From Dolichospermum sp. DET69 (GTDB taxonomy: Bacteria > Cyanobacteriota > Cyanobacteriia > Cyanobacteriales > Nostocaceae), in NCBI GenBank assembly GCA_017355425.1, contig CP070233.1, forward strand, positions 3,451,501 to 3,515,500: 64,000 nucleotides of DNA, given 5' to 3'. The position numbers were made by a program, and so were the translations under genes. Positions 1-10,056 of this stretch are shown piece by piece. How positions within the stretch are numbered: the first letter of the stretch is position 1; each line of letters opens with the position of its first letter. A model generated the notes under the pieces. That model made no database searches, was not told where the DNA came from, and saw only the letters and a program-made list of their open reading frames with translations.

Positions 1-313
1 CCTCATTTAGAAAAATTTGGTTAGAGTTCCCATTTCTAATACTTTCTACTATGGGCAGGATCAATATCTGCTTAGATAGTTGATGAGTTAGGAGGGGAAT
101 AATAATTAGCAATAATAAGAATTTGACAGCAATAGTTGTCCGCTGTCTGGATAGTTGATATTTCTTGATAAATTCTTGATCTGCATTTGGAGATATATCA
201 CTCAGAATTTTTTTGAATGTACTACCAATTGATCTGGGAAATATGCCAGTTTTTAAGAATGTAAATGGTTGCGAAGAGGTATATTTATTAGATGATTGTG
301 ATGATTTTTTCAC
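1..313 (-). CDS. pcxA: PcxA/CemA-family proton extrusion protein, partial (runs off the window) and lacking the usual N-terminal half
   Basis: Reading the minus strand from a GTG at 313 gives an open frame to the window edge. It contains FPRSIGSTFKKIL, QEFIKKYQLSRQRT and a hydrophobic segment LLLLIIIPLLTHQLSKQ, which matches the core of the cyanobacterial PcxA (CotA/CemA) family, inner-membrane proteins needed for light-induced proton extrusion. Family members usually carry a long N-terminal region before this core. Here only about 25 residues precede it, and in-frame stops lie just upstream. An ATG at 360 opens a different frame that stops after 16 codons. The gene therefore looks 5'-truncated, or starts unusually late. 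It lies downstream of the TpsB gene in the same direction. The identification is from recalled motifs; whether the protein is functional is open. Confidence 0.72.
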   Translation of the reverse strand, partial: MKKSSQSSNKYTSSQPFTFLKTGIFPRSIGSTFKKILSDISPNADQEFIKKYQLSRQRTTIAVKFLLLLIIIPLLTHQLSKQILILPIVESIRNGNSNQIFLNE

Positions 314-384
314 GGTAGGATAAATCTTTCTAGTTTGAGTCTAAGGTTAGATGTAGCCATGATCATTATCAACAACTATAACAA

Positions 385-2133
385 TTAAAAAGGTTTATAT
401 TCAACTGTGAAATAAATACCATTTTCTTGTAATGTATTTCCAGTCCTATCTAACTTAACTAAGGGAATACCCCAATCAATTCTAGCGTTAAAGTTGTTAC
501 CAACTAAAAAGCGTAAACCTAACCCAACGGATGATAAAGTTTTTTTGAGAATTTTAGCTTCAGAATCAGAGTGATTCCAAATTGTACCAAAATCGAAAAA
601 GGGAGATAATTGGATTGTGGTTTTTAGTTTGGGTATTTTCAGGATTGAGGTACGCATTTCTGCGGATGCAAATAAGCCATTATCAGCTAATAGTTGATCT
701 TGACGATAACCTCTAACACTCTGTTGTCCTCCAATACTTAATTGTTCAAGAGGGACTAGAGGACGGTCAGCTAGTTGTAAATCAGAGCGTAATAATAAAG
801 TTGTATCTGGTGTTAATAGGCGTAAATATTGGCTTTGTCCCCGCCAAGTTATAAACTGACTATCAGGTGCTTTATCATTAATTGTAGAATTTAAAGCATT
901 AATTCCAAAGTTAAATTGTGACCGCAGAGCAAATACCTGTTGGGTATTTCTTTGAGTATATTCCTGGAAAAAACGGAGAGCAGAAATTCTCGTTTCTCCT
1001 TGTTGATTTGCACCAATAGATAAAGGAAAAGGGATATTTAACAGCGAAGTTTGTGATTCTTGTCGAGAAGCTGTTAAACCTACACTAAATTCTGCGTTGG
1101 GGGTTTGTTTTAGGGGTTGACGATAGGTGATTTGATAGTTGCGTGATTCTGATTGGATATCTAAGGTGTTAAAGGGCTTTTCAATAATATTACTATTAGT
1201 TAGACTATAATTTAAGCTAATAGTCCCATTATAGGGGTTGATGGGAAGTGAATAACTTAAATCATCGAGGGAGTTACTACCATCGGTATTGATATAGCCT
1301 ACATGAAAGCGATCGCCAAATCCTAAAAGATTATTGTGACTGATTTGCAATTGACGACGGACACTACCAACACTAGGGGATCTTTGATTATCAATACTTA
1401 GTTGAGTCGAGAAAGCTTGAGCCTCTCGCACCTTAATTTCTAAGGTACTTACTCCCGGACGAGAACCTGCTGCTAATTCTGCTGATAAATTAGCAATTAA
1501 AGGGTCAAGTTGCAGCATTTGTAAGGACTCAAGCAAGCGATTTTGATTTAAAGGAGCTTTCGTTGCTAGTCCTAATCTACTGCGGAGATAACCAGCTTTT
1601 AATCTTTGTAAACCAGTGATCTTAATTGACTCAACTTCACCTTCAATCACTTCTATTTTTACTACCCCATTTTTTAATTCTTGGGGAGGTATAAATGCTC
1701 CAGATGTGATATATCCAGATTTTACATATAGTTGACTAATAGCGTCTTGAGCTTTCATTAATTCAGCAAAAGAGATAGGACGTTTAGTAAAAGGTTCTAA
1801 AGTTTTAGCTAATTCTATTTGACTAAAAACAGTGCTACCAATAACTTCAAATTCTGTAACTGTAATTGTTCCTGGAATTTGTTCTAATGATGGTTGAAGA
1901 ATTGCAGGAATTTGTCCTGGTGTTGGGAATAGGTCTTCTAAAGGGGGTAATGGTTGGGGTTCTGGTAGAGGTTGGGGAATTGGTAATACTGTTGGATCTT
2001 TAGGTGTAACAGGTTGTGTAATTACTTGCGCGTTGACTGGTAATAATAGATTTGGGAAAAAAATTACCAAATCAATAAACAGAAATAACCGGTTAAATAT
2101 GATTTTGTAGGAACTTTTGAATTTACTTTTCAC
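385..2133 (-). CDS. TpsB outer-membrane transporter (ShlB/FhaC/HecB family), locus 1
   Basis: Two-partner secretion transporter that would export the neighbouring TpsA proteins across the outer membrane. The GTG at 2133 is preferred: it has an AAGGTG ribosome site 11 bases upstream and gives a clean signal peptide ending LLLPVNA. A TTG at 2211 would add 26 residues. After a proline-rich linker (PIPQPLPEPQPLPP) comes a POTRA-type domain (ITVTEFEVIGSTVFS to VVKIEVIEGEVESIKI), then a beta-barrel domain with the family L6 signature SVRGYRQ. The protein ends in phenylalanine (YFTVEYKPF), as expected of a BAM-inserted barrel. Only about 100 bases separate this start from the stop of the upstream CHAT gene, which suggests an operon transcribed from higher coordinates. 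It is clearly paralogous to the TpsB at 53.7 kb, sharing LDIQSESRNYQ-type barrel segments. Confidence 0.93.
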   Translation of the reverse strand: MKSKFKSSYKIIFNRLFLFIDLVIFFPNLLLPVNAQVITQPVTPKDPTVLPIPQPLPEPQPLPPLEDLFPTPGQIPAILQPSLEQIPGTITVTEFEVIGSTVFSQIELAKTLEPFTKRPISFAELMKAQDAISQLYVKSGYITSGAFIPPQELKNGVVKIEVIEGEVESIKITGLQRLKAGYLRSRLGLATKAPLNQNRLLESLQMLQLDPLIANLSAELAAGSRPGVSTLEIKVREAQAFSTQLSIDNQRSPSVGSVRRQLQISHNNLLGFGDRFHVGYINTDGSNSLDDLSYSLPINPYNGTISLNYSLTNSNIIEKPFNTLDIQSESRNYQITYRQPLKQTPNAEFSVGLTASRQESQTSLLNIPFPLSIGANQQGETRISALRFFQEYTQRNTQQVFALRSQFNFGINALNSTINDKAPDSQFITWRGQSQYLRLLTPDTTLLLRSDLQLADRPLVPLEQLSIGGQQSVRGYRQDQLLADNGLFASAEMRTSILKIPKLKTTIQLSPFFDFGTIWNHSDSEAKILKKTLSSVGLGLRFLVGNNFNARIDWGIPLVKLDRTGNTLQENGIYFTVEYKPF

Positions 2134-2232
2134 TTTTTTAACACACCTTAATTTTGTAATAATAAACAGGGAAATACTAACGTAAAAACTAATTTTACTA
2201 TCCTTTTTCAAGTATTATGAATTTCTAACAAA

Positions 2233-4773
2233 TTACAGCCAATTACCTATGAGTACAAAAGCTGACCAAAAATAGGGATGTTTAAATTCATCTTGCTTTA
2301 AAACAGATAATTGAGCGCGACGCAGAGCTTCAGATTTTGTAATTTTACCATTACTTAATTCTTGATACAATTTAGTCATGAGTAAAGAGGTTGCTTGATC
2401 ATCAACAGACCACAGACTAGCAATTGTACTTCGCGCTCCTGCTCTCACGGCTATTCCTGCTAAACCTAAAGTAGCTCTTTTGTCTCCACTTGCAGTTTGA
2501 CAAGCACTTAAAACTAATAATTCAATTGGACGAATTTGCTTGTTATCAGAACGGAGTATATTCGTGAGTTGATCAATATTTAATTGATTATCCCAAGTTA
2601 AAATAAAATTATCTTCTGCTTTAGAGCTAAATTGACCATGAGTTGCTAAATGAACTATTTGAGCAGGATATTGTTTAATGTTGTTTTCTAGACTTGAATT
2701 TGTAAAAGACTCATTTTTCAAGAAATTTCCTAGGGGAAATTTAGATTTGATTTGTGCTAATTCTGATACTACATTAGGAAGGGCATCAAATTTTTGACGA
2801 GATTCACTTATTCCTCCTGCCAATAATTGCACTTGTTCTCGTAATAAAGGTTTAATATCTACAAGTTGCAAGCTAGGAGCAAGAGCAATACTATATTTTT
2901 CAATTAAATATTGTTTACCATCATAAAGAGCCGCTAAGGGAATATTTCTGAATACACCATCAGAAATAAAGACTAAATTTTTAATCTTGCTATATTTTAA
3001 TTTTGCATCTAATTCTTGGTTGATTAACCAAGTATAAATTTCTTGAGATAATCTTAATCTTCTGGTGTTTGAACCTCTCGCATTAGTTAATTCACGTTTT
3101 AAGTCTTTAATACTGTTCTCTACATTTACTTGAGATATAGGTTGTGAATACTGTTGTAGAGGTTGATTAGGTAAAGCTACAATTAGTTCTAGTCTATCTT
3201 TTAAGATCAGAGTATAGAAAACAGCAGTGCTAGGATCATTAATTTCATCTATTTCTACAGATTTACTATTTAAACAAGCATTACGGAAGAAATTATCTAA
3301 TTCTGCTAGTTGTAAATCTTCAATTACTTGTCTAGCTTCTTTAAGTTCTGCTTGACTTGAGTTTTCATGTAATAATAATCCTGCTAATTCTCGATAAACT
3401 GGTTCAACATCTTCTCGAAAAGAAAATTGCAAATCTGAACTAATAGCAACTAAATCGGTTCTGATGCTTTTTAAAGTTTGCACAGTTTGTTTATAGGCAG
3501 ATATTGCATCTTTTTGTGTTCCTGTTGCTGCTAATATTCTGCCTAGTTGCCATTGCCATTTATAACTAATATCAGGTGCTTTAATTCTTTGAGCAATTAA
3601 AACAGCTTTTTCCGTCAATTTTTGCGCTTCTGGATAGCGTTGATTTTTTTCATAGACATTACCTAACACTCCTAAGCTATAACTTTCAGCACGATTATCT
3701 GCTAATTTTTGGGCTAAATTTAATGCTGTTGCTAATTCTTGAACAATTAAATTTTGATAAGTTTTTGCTATTTTTTCATCTTTGAGAATAGTTTTAGCGA
3801 AGGTAATCCGAGCATAAACTGCACTGCGACTAGCAGGTAATTTAGTTAAAATATCTTGTATTTTGGGAATTAATCCTTGAACTTCTGATATTTTTTGACT
3901 AAACAACAACAAATCAATTTGATTCAAATAGGCTTGAATAAGTAAATCAGAAGAGGGTGATTTTTCAATAGCTTGTTGATAATAATTCAAGGATTGCTCA
4001 AACTTTAATTGTAACCGCTGAGTTTTACCTAAACTGATTAAAATTTCAGTAACAGTAGCATCAGATGATAACTTTTCGGCAATAGTTAACCCTTGATTTA
4101 AGACAGTTATAGATTCATCTAATTTTCTCACTCCTCTTAAAATATCACCTAAAGTTAAGAGTGCTTTAGCTTTGAGTAAAGTATCCGGTTGCTTATCTAA
4201 GGTTATTTGAGTTGCGGTTAGATTTTTAATAGCTTGATTATATAAACCCAAACCTTGTAATGATTGAGCTTCATTAATTTTAGTTCTAATTAATCCAATG
4301 CTATCTCCTGATTTTTCATAAATATTAATTACCTGTTTCCAAGTATCTAAAGAAGCTTGAGAATCACCAATAGATAATTGAATTTGTCCTTGCACTTCTA
4401 AGGTTTTCGCAAATAGTTCTTGACGCTTTTTATTATCTGCTATTTTAGGTAAATATTTGATACTTTCTGCTACAGCTTGTTTAGCTTCTTGAGGATTCCC
4501 CATTCTTTGATAAACTAAACCTAAATTTCGCCAAGCTATGATTTGTCCAGTCAAATTATCTTGTTTTTGATAGTTATTAATAGCATCTTTTAAAATAGTA
4601 ATAGCTGGTGGGAATTCTCCATTTTCGTATAATTTTTGAGCTTGATTTTCCCAAGATAGAGAATTTTCAGAAATTATGGAAATATTACTAACATTTGCTA
4701 AAACAGAAGAAGAACTGAAAACACAGCTTAATGATAATAAACTTAAAACCAAGAAATTGCGATTGAACATCAT
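2233..4773 (-). CDS. Exported TPR-CHAT protein (caspase-like peptidase fold), locus 1
   Basis: 846 residues. An N-terminal signal peptide (FLVLSLLSLSCVFSSSSVLA) is followed by tetratricopeptide repeats over roughly residues 40-430 and a C-terminal CHAT domain from about 500 to the end. The His/Cys dyad of the caspase-HetF-associated family is visible as VHLATHG (about residue 711) and LSACQTASGD (about 758), with the typical IASLWSVDD and final FWSAFVLIGNWL segments. CHAT domains are predicted or proven cysteine peptidases; TPRs bind partner proteins. The signal peptide would place this one in the periplasm, next to the TpsB POTRA domains. It starts ATGATG after GGAAGAAAG, 42 bases below tpsA1. 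The paralogue at 55.5 kb occupies the same kind of locus. That it processes TpsA is inference. Confidence 0.92.
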   Translation of the reverse strand: MMFNRNFLVLSLLSLSCVFSSSSVLANVSNISIISENSLSWENQAQKLYENGEFPPAITILKDAINNYQKQDNLTGQIIAWRNLGLVYQRMGNPQEAKQAVAESIKYLPKIADNKKRQELFAKTLEVQGQIQLSIGDSQASLDTWKQVINIYEKSGDSIGLIRTKINEAQSLQGLGLYNQAIKNLTATQITLDKQPDTLLKAKALLTLGDILRGVRKLDESITVLNQGLTIAEKLSSDATVTEILISLGKTQRLQLKFEQSLNYYQQAIEKSPSSDLLIQAYLNQIDLLLFSQKISEVQGLIPKIQDILTKLPASRSAVYARITFAKTILKDEKIAKTYQNLIVQELATALNLAQKLADNRAESYSLGVLGNVYEKNQRYPEAQKLTEKAVLIAQRIKAPDISYKWQWQLGRILAATGTQKDAISAYKQTVQTLKSIRTDLVAISSDLQFSFREDVEPVYRELAGLLLHENSSQAELKEARQVIEDLQLAELDNFFRNACLNSKSVEIDEINDPSTAVFYTLILKDRLELIVALPNQPLQQYSQPISQVNVENSIKDLKRELTNARGSNTRRLRLSQEIYTWLINQELDAKLKYSKIKNLVFISDGVFRNIPLAALYDGKQYLIEKYSIALAPSLQLVDIKPLLREQVQLLAGGISESRQKFDALPNVVSELAQIKSKFPLGNFLKNESFTNSSLENNIKQYPAQIVHLATHGQFSSKAEDNFILTWDNQLNIDQLTNILRSDNKQIRPIELLVLSACQTASGDKRATLGLAGIAVRAGARSTIASLWSVDDQATSLLMTKLYQELSNGKITKSEALRRAQLSVLKQDEFKHPYFWSAFVLIGNWL

Positions 4774-4815
4774 TATATCTTTCTTCCTTTGCGCCTTTGT
4801 GTGAGATAATCTTGA

Positions 4816-7800
4816 TTATTTACAATCAGGTAGATTGTTTTTATCAGCTTGTAAAGTCACTTTTTCAGGATCAGCAGTGAGAACTACTTTACCATCTGGA
4901 GTAACCATCCAACCTTGTGCTTGTTGGATTTGTGGATGATGATTTATATTTTTTTGAGTAACTTTAACTGGAGAAGTAGAAACTTGTGTAAGGTTTGGTG
5001 AAATGTTTTCCCATTCGACAAAAGCCGGAGAATTGCTAATTAACTCATGGGTATCAGCAGGTAAACCTCCCTTACCAGTAATGATGAAAGAACTGCCCCC
5101 AGCAATTTTATCATCTTTGATAGCACAAACATCTTTATTTAAACTTTCGGCATCTACTAAACTTGTTGGTAAATTAGTTAAACCAGAGGTAGGATCTACT
5201 CCAGGAGTGGTAATTTCCACATTACCACTCACACCAAATTCAGAAGATGCGGTAATATCACTTAATGCAGTTTCTTGGGGACGATATTGTAAACCAAATA
5301 GTTGATTAGTTGTAATATTAATATTTCCTCCCTTACCTAGATAAGCATTAGCCGTAATATCATTATTTTCATAGGGTACAGCTACAATAAATGGGGAATT
5401 AATATTAATGTTTCCGCCATTTCCTCCAGATTGATCTGTGCCGGCTGTAGCTGTAATATTGCTATGATGACGCATGAATAATAAATCTTTTATTTGTAGA
5501 GTAATTCCTCCTCCCTGACTACTTGCAGTTGCAGCATTAATAAAAGCTTTATTATCTAACGTTAAAGTACCTGCTTGAACAGAAATATCTCCACCTTTAC
5601 CGCTTCCTTGACTATTTACTCCTATCCCTGCACCGTTTTTAATAATAAATAGTTGGGGATCTATATCAATACTACCACTATCACCTGTAGAACCTTTTTC
5701 GGTACTAGCAAATAATCCGGTATTTGTGCCGTCTAAAGTAATTTTATCTTTTACCTTCACAATGATATTACCACCTTTACCACTACCAGAAGTAGACGCT
5801 GATATTTTTACACCATCACTCAAATTTAAGTTTTGGGAGGTAATTAAAATGTTACCCGCATCACCACTTCCTTTACTTTCAACAGCTAATTTTCCCTGTC
5901 CTGAAATGTTAATATTTTCTGGTGCGGTAATTTGTAAATCACCTCCTTTACCACTGGCAGATGTGGAAGCGGAAAGGATGGAATTGGGGAACATGGTAAT
6001 ATCTAAATCAGGCTGATTTTGATAAGGATTGAGTTTTAAAGTACCTGCGGGCGCTTGTCCTTGGGTTTCGGCGAAAACTCCCACAACCCCGGCTAGGTTG
6101 ATTTTAGAGGCGTTTAAGGTAATGCTACCACCATAATCTTGATTAGTAGCTGTTTCTGTGGTTGTGGCGGTAATTCTAGCGGTTTCTGATAGGGTGAAAT
6201 TGGGACTATTAATAATAATATCTCCGGCTTTTCCAGTATTATTGGTTTCTACTGAAATAATGGGAGCAAAATTCTGGACACCCTCTCCAATATTGACAGA
6301 ATTAAGAGCATTAATTGTTACTGTACCGCCATTTCCACTTCCATTAGTAAACGCAAAAATGTTGCCCCCATTAGTAAGATTTAAGGTTGAGGTGTTGACT
6401 AAAATATCTCCGGCATTGCCACTACTAGAGGTATTAGTTTTAATGGTAGAATTATTAGTAATATTAAGGGTATTGGCGGTAATCTTCACAGTCCCTGCAT
6501 CCCCTTGACCGAAGGTATTAGCTCTCAACTCAGAACCACCCAGCAGTTCTAGGGATTTGGTGGAAATATCCACACCTCCTGCTTTTCCTACTGCTCCTGT
6601 TTGCACTTGACTACCAGCAGAACTATTACCATCAAACTTGACAGCATCAGTAGCGGTAATCTTCACAGTCCCTGCATCCCCTTGACCAAAGGTACTAGCA
6701 TCAAGAAAAGAACCACCCAGCAGTTCTAGGGATTTGGTGGAAATACCCACACCTCCTGCTTTTCCTACTGCTCCTGCTGCCACTTGACTACCAGCAGAAC
6801 TATTACCATCAAACTTGACAGAATCAGTAGCAGTAATCTTCACAGTCCCTGCATCCCCTTGACCAAAGGTACTAGCAGTAAGAAAAGAACCACCCAGCAG
6901 TTCTAGGGATTTGGTGGAAATATCCACACCTCCTGCTTTTCCTACTGCTCCTGCTCTCACTTGACTACCAGCACTACTTCCACCATCAAACTTGACAGCA
7001 TCAGTAGCAGTAATCTTCACAGTCCCTGCATCCCCTTGACCGAAGGTACTAGCAGCAAGAAAAGAACCACCCAGCAGTTCTAGGGTTTTGGTGGAAATAT
7101 CCACACCTCCTGCTTTTCCTACTGCTCCTGTTCCCACTTGACTAGTAGCATAACTTCGACCATCAAACTTGACAGAATCAGTAGCAGTAATCTTCACAGT
7201 CCCTGCATCCCCTTGACCGAAGGTACTAGCAGTAAGAAGAGAACCACCCAGCAGTTCTAGGGATTTGGTGGAAATATCCACACCTCCTGCTTTTCCTACT
7301 GCTCCTGTTCCCACTTGACTACCAGCACTACTTCGACCATCAAACTTGACAGAATCAGTAGCAGTAATCTTCACAGTCCCTGCATCCCCTTGACCGAAGG
7401 TACTAGCAGTAAGAAGAGAACCACCCAGCAGTTCTAGGGATTTGGTGGAAATATCCACACCTCCTGCTTTTCCTACTGCTCCTGTTCCCACTTGACTTTC
7501 AGCATAACTTCCACCATCAAACTTGACAGAATCAGTAGCGGTAATCTTCACAGTCCCTGCATCCCCTTGACCAAAGGTACTAGCATCAATATCAGAACCA
7601 CCCAGCAGTTCTAGGGATTTGGTGGAAATACCCACACCTCCAGCGTTTCCGACTGCTCCTTCTTCCACTCGACTTTCAGCATAACTTCCATCATCAAACT
7701 TGACAGAATCAGTAGCAGTAATCTTCACAGTCCCTGCATCCCCTTGACCAAAGGTACTAGCATCAATATCAGAACCACCCAGCAGTTCTAGGGATTTGGT

Positions 7801-9978
7801 GGAAATACCCACACCTCCAGCGTTTCCGACTGCTCCTTCTTCCACTCGACTTTCAGCATAACTTCCATCATCAAACTTGACAGAATCAGTAGCAGTAATC
7901 TTCACAGTCCCTGCATCCCCTTGACCTAAGGTACTAGCATCAAGAAAAGAACCACCCAGCAGTTCTAGGGTTTTGGTGGAAATACCCACACCTCCAGCGT
8001 TTCCGACTGCTCCTTCTTCCACTCGACTTTCAGCATAACTTCTATCATCAAACTTGACAGAATCAGTAGCAGTAATCTTCACAGTCCCTGCATCCCCTTG
8101 ACCGAAGGTACTAGCAGTAAGAAGAGAACCACCCAGCAGTTCTAGGGATTTGGTGGAAATATCCACACCTCCTGCTTTTCCTACTGCTCCTGTTTGCACT
8201 TGACTACCAGCAGAACTATTACCATCAAACTTGACAGAATCAGTAGCGGTAATCTTCACAGTCCCTGCATCCCCTTGACCAAAGGTACTAGCAGTAAGAA
8301 AAGAACCACCCAGCAGTTCTAGGGATTTGGTGGAAATATCCACACCTCCTGCTTTTCCTACTGCTCCTGCTCTCACTTGACTACCAGCACTACTTCGACC
8401 ATCAAACTTGACAGCATCAGTAGCAGTAATCTTCACAGTCCCTGCATCCCCTTGACCGAAGGTACTAGCAGCAAGAAAAGAACCACCCAGCAGTTCTAGG
8501 GATTTGGTGGAAATATCCACACCTCCTGCTTTTCCTACTGCTCCTGTTCCCACTTGACTAGTAGCATAACTTCGACCATCAAACTTGACAGAATCAGTAG
8601 CAGTAATCTTCACAGTCCCTGCATCCCCTTGACCGAAGGTACTAGCAGTAAGAAGAGAACCACCCAGCAGTTCTAGGGATTTGGTGGAAATATCCACACC
8701 TCCTGCTTTTCCTACTGCTCCTGCTCTCACTTGACTACCAGCACTACTTCCACCATCAAACTTGACAGCATCAGTAGCAGTAATCTTCACAGTCCCTGCA
8801 TCCCCTTGACCAAAGGTACTAGCATCAATATCAGAACCACCCAGCAGTTCTAGGGATTTGGTGGAAATATCCACACCTCCTGCTTTTCCTACTGCTCCTG
8901 TTCCCACTCGACTTTCAGCATAACTTCGACCATCAAACTTGACAGAATCAGTAGCGGTAATCTTCACAGTCCCTGCATCCCCTTGACCGAAGGTACTAGC
9001 AGGAAGAAAAGAACCACCCAGCAGTTCTATGGATTTGGTGGAAATATCCACACCTCCTGCTTTTCCTACTGCTCCTTTTTGCACTTGACTTTCAGCATAA
9101 CTTCGACCATCAAACTTGACAGAATCAGTAGCGGTAATCTTCATAGTACCTGCATCCCCTTGACCGTAGGTACTAGCAGAAAGTATAGAAGCATTGGTGA
9201 GATATAAAGATCCAGTCGTGATATTAATATCTCCTCCCTGACCTGTTCCATAGTTATCAGTGTTGATATTACCTCCATCAATTGAAATTGTATGATTAGC
9301 TTTGAGGTTTAAATTTCCTCCTGCTTGTATCTGACCAGATAAATTAAGATTATCTGCATTAAATGTTAAATTTTGACCAACTGTTAAATTACCTTCACTC
9401 TTAATTTCAGCTTGCTGATTTCTCAAAGCATTTCTAAATAACGCCTCCGGTTGTATATTCAATAAATGACTTGTAGCTGGTGCTGTGGCACTAAATAAAC
9501 CATTTTCACCTAATTTAATACTATCGGCTGTTGTGGCTGTAAATGAACCACGAATATCTAAACTCGCACCATTGCCAAAAAATATCCCATTAGGATTAAT
9601 TAAAAATAAATTTGCTGTTCCTTCTACTCCTAATGTCCCCAAAATGTTAGAAACATTTCCCCCAGTCACACGAGTTAATATATTTTCAATTCCTGTAGGA
9701 TTAGCAAAATAAACACTTTTCCCAGCATCAACATTAAATTCTTGAAAACTGTGAAATAAATTTGTACCTCTAGTTGCACCACCATTAATGATGTCTTTAA
9801 GTGCGCCATGATTGATAGTAGAACTTTCTGCACCTAATGTATTATCAGGAGTGATCTGTGCAATAGCATTTTTACTTATATTTATTACTAATCCCATGAA
9901 CAAAGTAGTACATCCTAAGAGATAAGATAATAGGCGTTGTTTAGATTTTACTGGTTTAGATACTTTCACCTGATGCAC
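4816..9978 (-). CDS. TpsA1: filamentous haemagglutinin-like exoprotein with a 15-copy internal repeat
   Basis: 1720 residues from a GTG start. A signal peptide (hydrophobic core LLSYLLGCTTLFMGLVI, cleavage near AIA/Q40) leads into the TPS secretion domain, with the family motif NPNG at about 128-131 (LFLINPNGIFFG) and the NGGATRGTNLFHSF signature. Residues about 274-1158 are fifteen tandem copies of a 59-residue unit of the form GDAGTVKITATDSVKFDG...ELLGGS..ASTFGQ. The usual glycine/asparagine-rich beta-helix repeats and a C-terminal region with GGLPADTHELISNSP follow. It is probably exported by the neighbouring TpsB to the cell surface or medium as a long beta-solenoid adhesin. The N-terminal ~490 bases and the upstream spacer are practically identical to those of tpsA2. 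Ligand and role are unknown. Confidence 0.92.
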   Translation of the reverse strand: MHQVKVSKPVKSKQRLLSYLLGCTTLFMGLVINISKNAIAQITPDNTLGAESSTINHGALKDIINGGATRGTNLFHSFQEFNVDAGKSVYFANPTGIENILTRVTGGNVSNILGTLGVEGTANLFLINPNGIFFGNGASLDIRGSFTATTADSIKLGENGLFSATAPATSHLLNIQPEALFRNALRNQQAEIKSEGNLTVGQNLTFNADNLNLSGQIQAGGNLNLKANHTISIDGGNINTDNYGTGQGGDINITTGSLYLTNASILSASTYGQGDAGTMKITATDSVKFDGRSYAESQVQKGAVGKAGGVDISTKSIELLGGSFLPASTFGQGDAGTVKITATDSVKFDGRSYAESRVGTGAVGKAGGVDISTKSLELLGGSDIDASTFGQGDAGTVKITATDAVKFDGGSSAGSQVRAGAVGKAGGVDISTKSLELLGGSLLTASTFGQGDAGTVKITATDSVKFDGRSYATSQVGTGAVGKAGGVDISTKSLELLGGSFLAASTFGQGDAGTVKITATDAVKFDGRSSAGSQVRAGAVGKAGGVDISTKSLELLGGSFLTASTFGQGDAGTVKITATDSVKFDGNSSAGSQVQTGAVGKAGGVDISTKSLELLGGSLLTASTFGQGDAGTVKITATDSVKFDDRSYAESRVEEGAVGNAGGVGISTKTLELLGGSFLDASTLGQGDAGTVKITATDSVKFDDGSYAESRVEEGAVGNAGGVGISTKSLELLGGSDIDASTFGQGDAGTVKITATDSVKFDDGSYAESRVEEGAVGNAGGVGISTKSLELLGGSDIDASTFGQGDAGTVKITATDSVKFDGGSYAESQVGTGAVGKAGGVDISTKSLELLGGSLLTASTFGQGDAGTVKITATDSVKFDGRSSAGSQVGTGAVGKAGGVDISTKSLELLGGSLLTASTFGQGDAGTVKITATDSVKFDGRSYATSQVGTGAVGKAGGVDISTKTLELLGGSFLAASTFGQGDAGTVKITATDAVKFDGGSSAGSQVRAGAVGKAGGVDISTKSLELLGGSFLTASTFGQGDAGTVKITATDSVKFDGNSSAGSQVAAGAVGKAGGVGISTKSLELLGGSFLDASTFGQGDAGTVKITATDAVKFDGNSSAGSQVQTGAVGKAGGVDISTKSLELLGGSELRANTFGQGDAGTVKITANTLNITNNSTIKTNTSSSGNAGDILVNTSTLNLTNGGNIFAFTNGSGNGGTVTINALNSVNIGEGVQNFAPIISVETNNTGKAGDIIINSPNFTLSETARITATTTETATNQDYGGSITLNASKINLAGVVGVFAETQGQAPAGTLKLNPYQNQPDLDITMFPNSILSASTSASGKGGDLQITAPENINISGQGKLAVESKGSGDAGNILITSQNLNLSDGVKISASTSGSGKGGNIIVKVKDKITLDGTNTGLFASTEKGSTGDSGSIDIDPQLFIIKNGAGIGVNSQGSGKGGDISVQAGTLTLDNKAFINAATASSQGGGITLQIKDLLFMRHHSNITATAGTDQSGGNGGNININSPFIVAVPYENNDITANAYLGKGGNINITTNQLFGLQYRPQETALSDITASSEFGVSGNVEITTPGVDPTSGLTNLPTSLVDAESLNKDVCAIKDDKIAGGSSFIITGKGGLPADTHELISNSPAFVEWENISPNLTQVSTSPVKVTQKNINHHPQIQQAQGWMVTPDGKVVLTADPEKVTLQADKNNLPDCK
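6505..9159 (-). repeat. 15 x 177-bp in-frame tandem repeat inside tpsA1
   Basis: Each 177-bp unit encodes 59 residues beginning GDAGTVKITATD and ending ASTFGQ. I count fifteen full units plus flanking degenerate ones. Most positions are identical between units. Variation is concentrated at a few codons: the triplets after KFDG, the xxGSQV/YAESRV stretch, and the three residues after LLGGS (FLT, LLT, DID, FLA, FLD, ELR). Two adjacent units (8 and 9) are identical at protein level, pointing to recent unit duplication. Confidence 0.95.
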
Positions 9979-10016
9979 ATATAAGTAAACTTACTGTGTA
10001 TTGTACATCTTTTAGC

Positions 10017-10044
10017 AAAAAAAGTCTAGTCCGTCCTTGCGGAC
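10017..10044 (-). terminator. Weak intrinsic terminator downstream of tpsA2
   Basis: On the minus strand, just after the tpsA2 stop, GTCCG pairs with CGGAC around a six-base loop and is followed by TAGAC and seven T residues. The stem is only 5 bp, so partial attenuation between tpsA2 and tpsA1 is as likely as full termination. The same sequence follows tpsA3. Confidence 0.45.
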
Positions 10045-10056
10045 AGTTAACAATTA

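Noticed and set aside
5003-9712. Several plus-strand open frames opposite tpsA1 (for example 5726-6016, 6158-6508, 9485-9712)
   Set aside because: They are antisense to a strongly supported TpsA gene, are rich in Pro/Leu/Val as expected from reading Gly/Asn/Thr repeats backwards, and recur in every TpsA gene.
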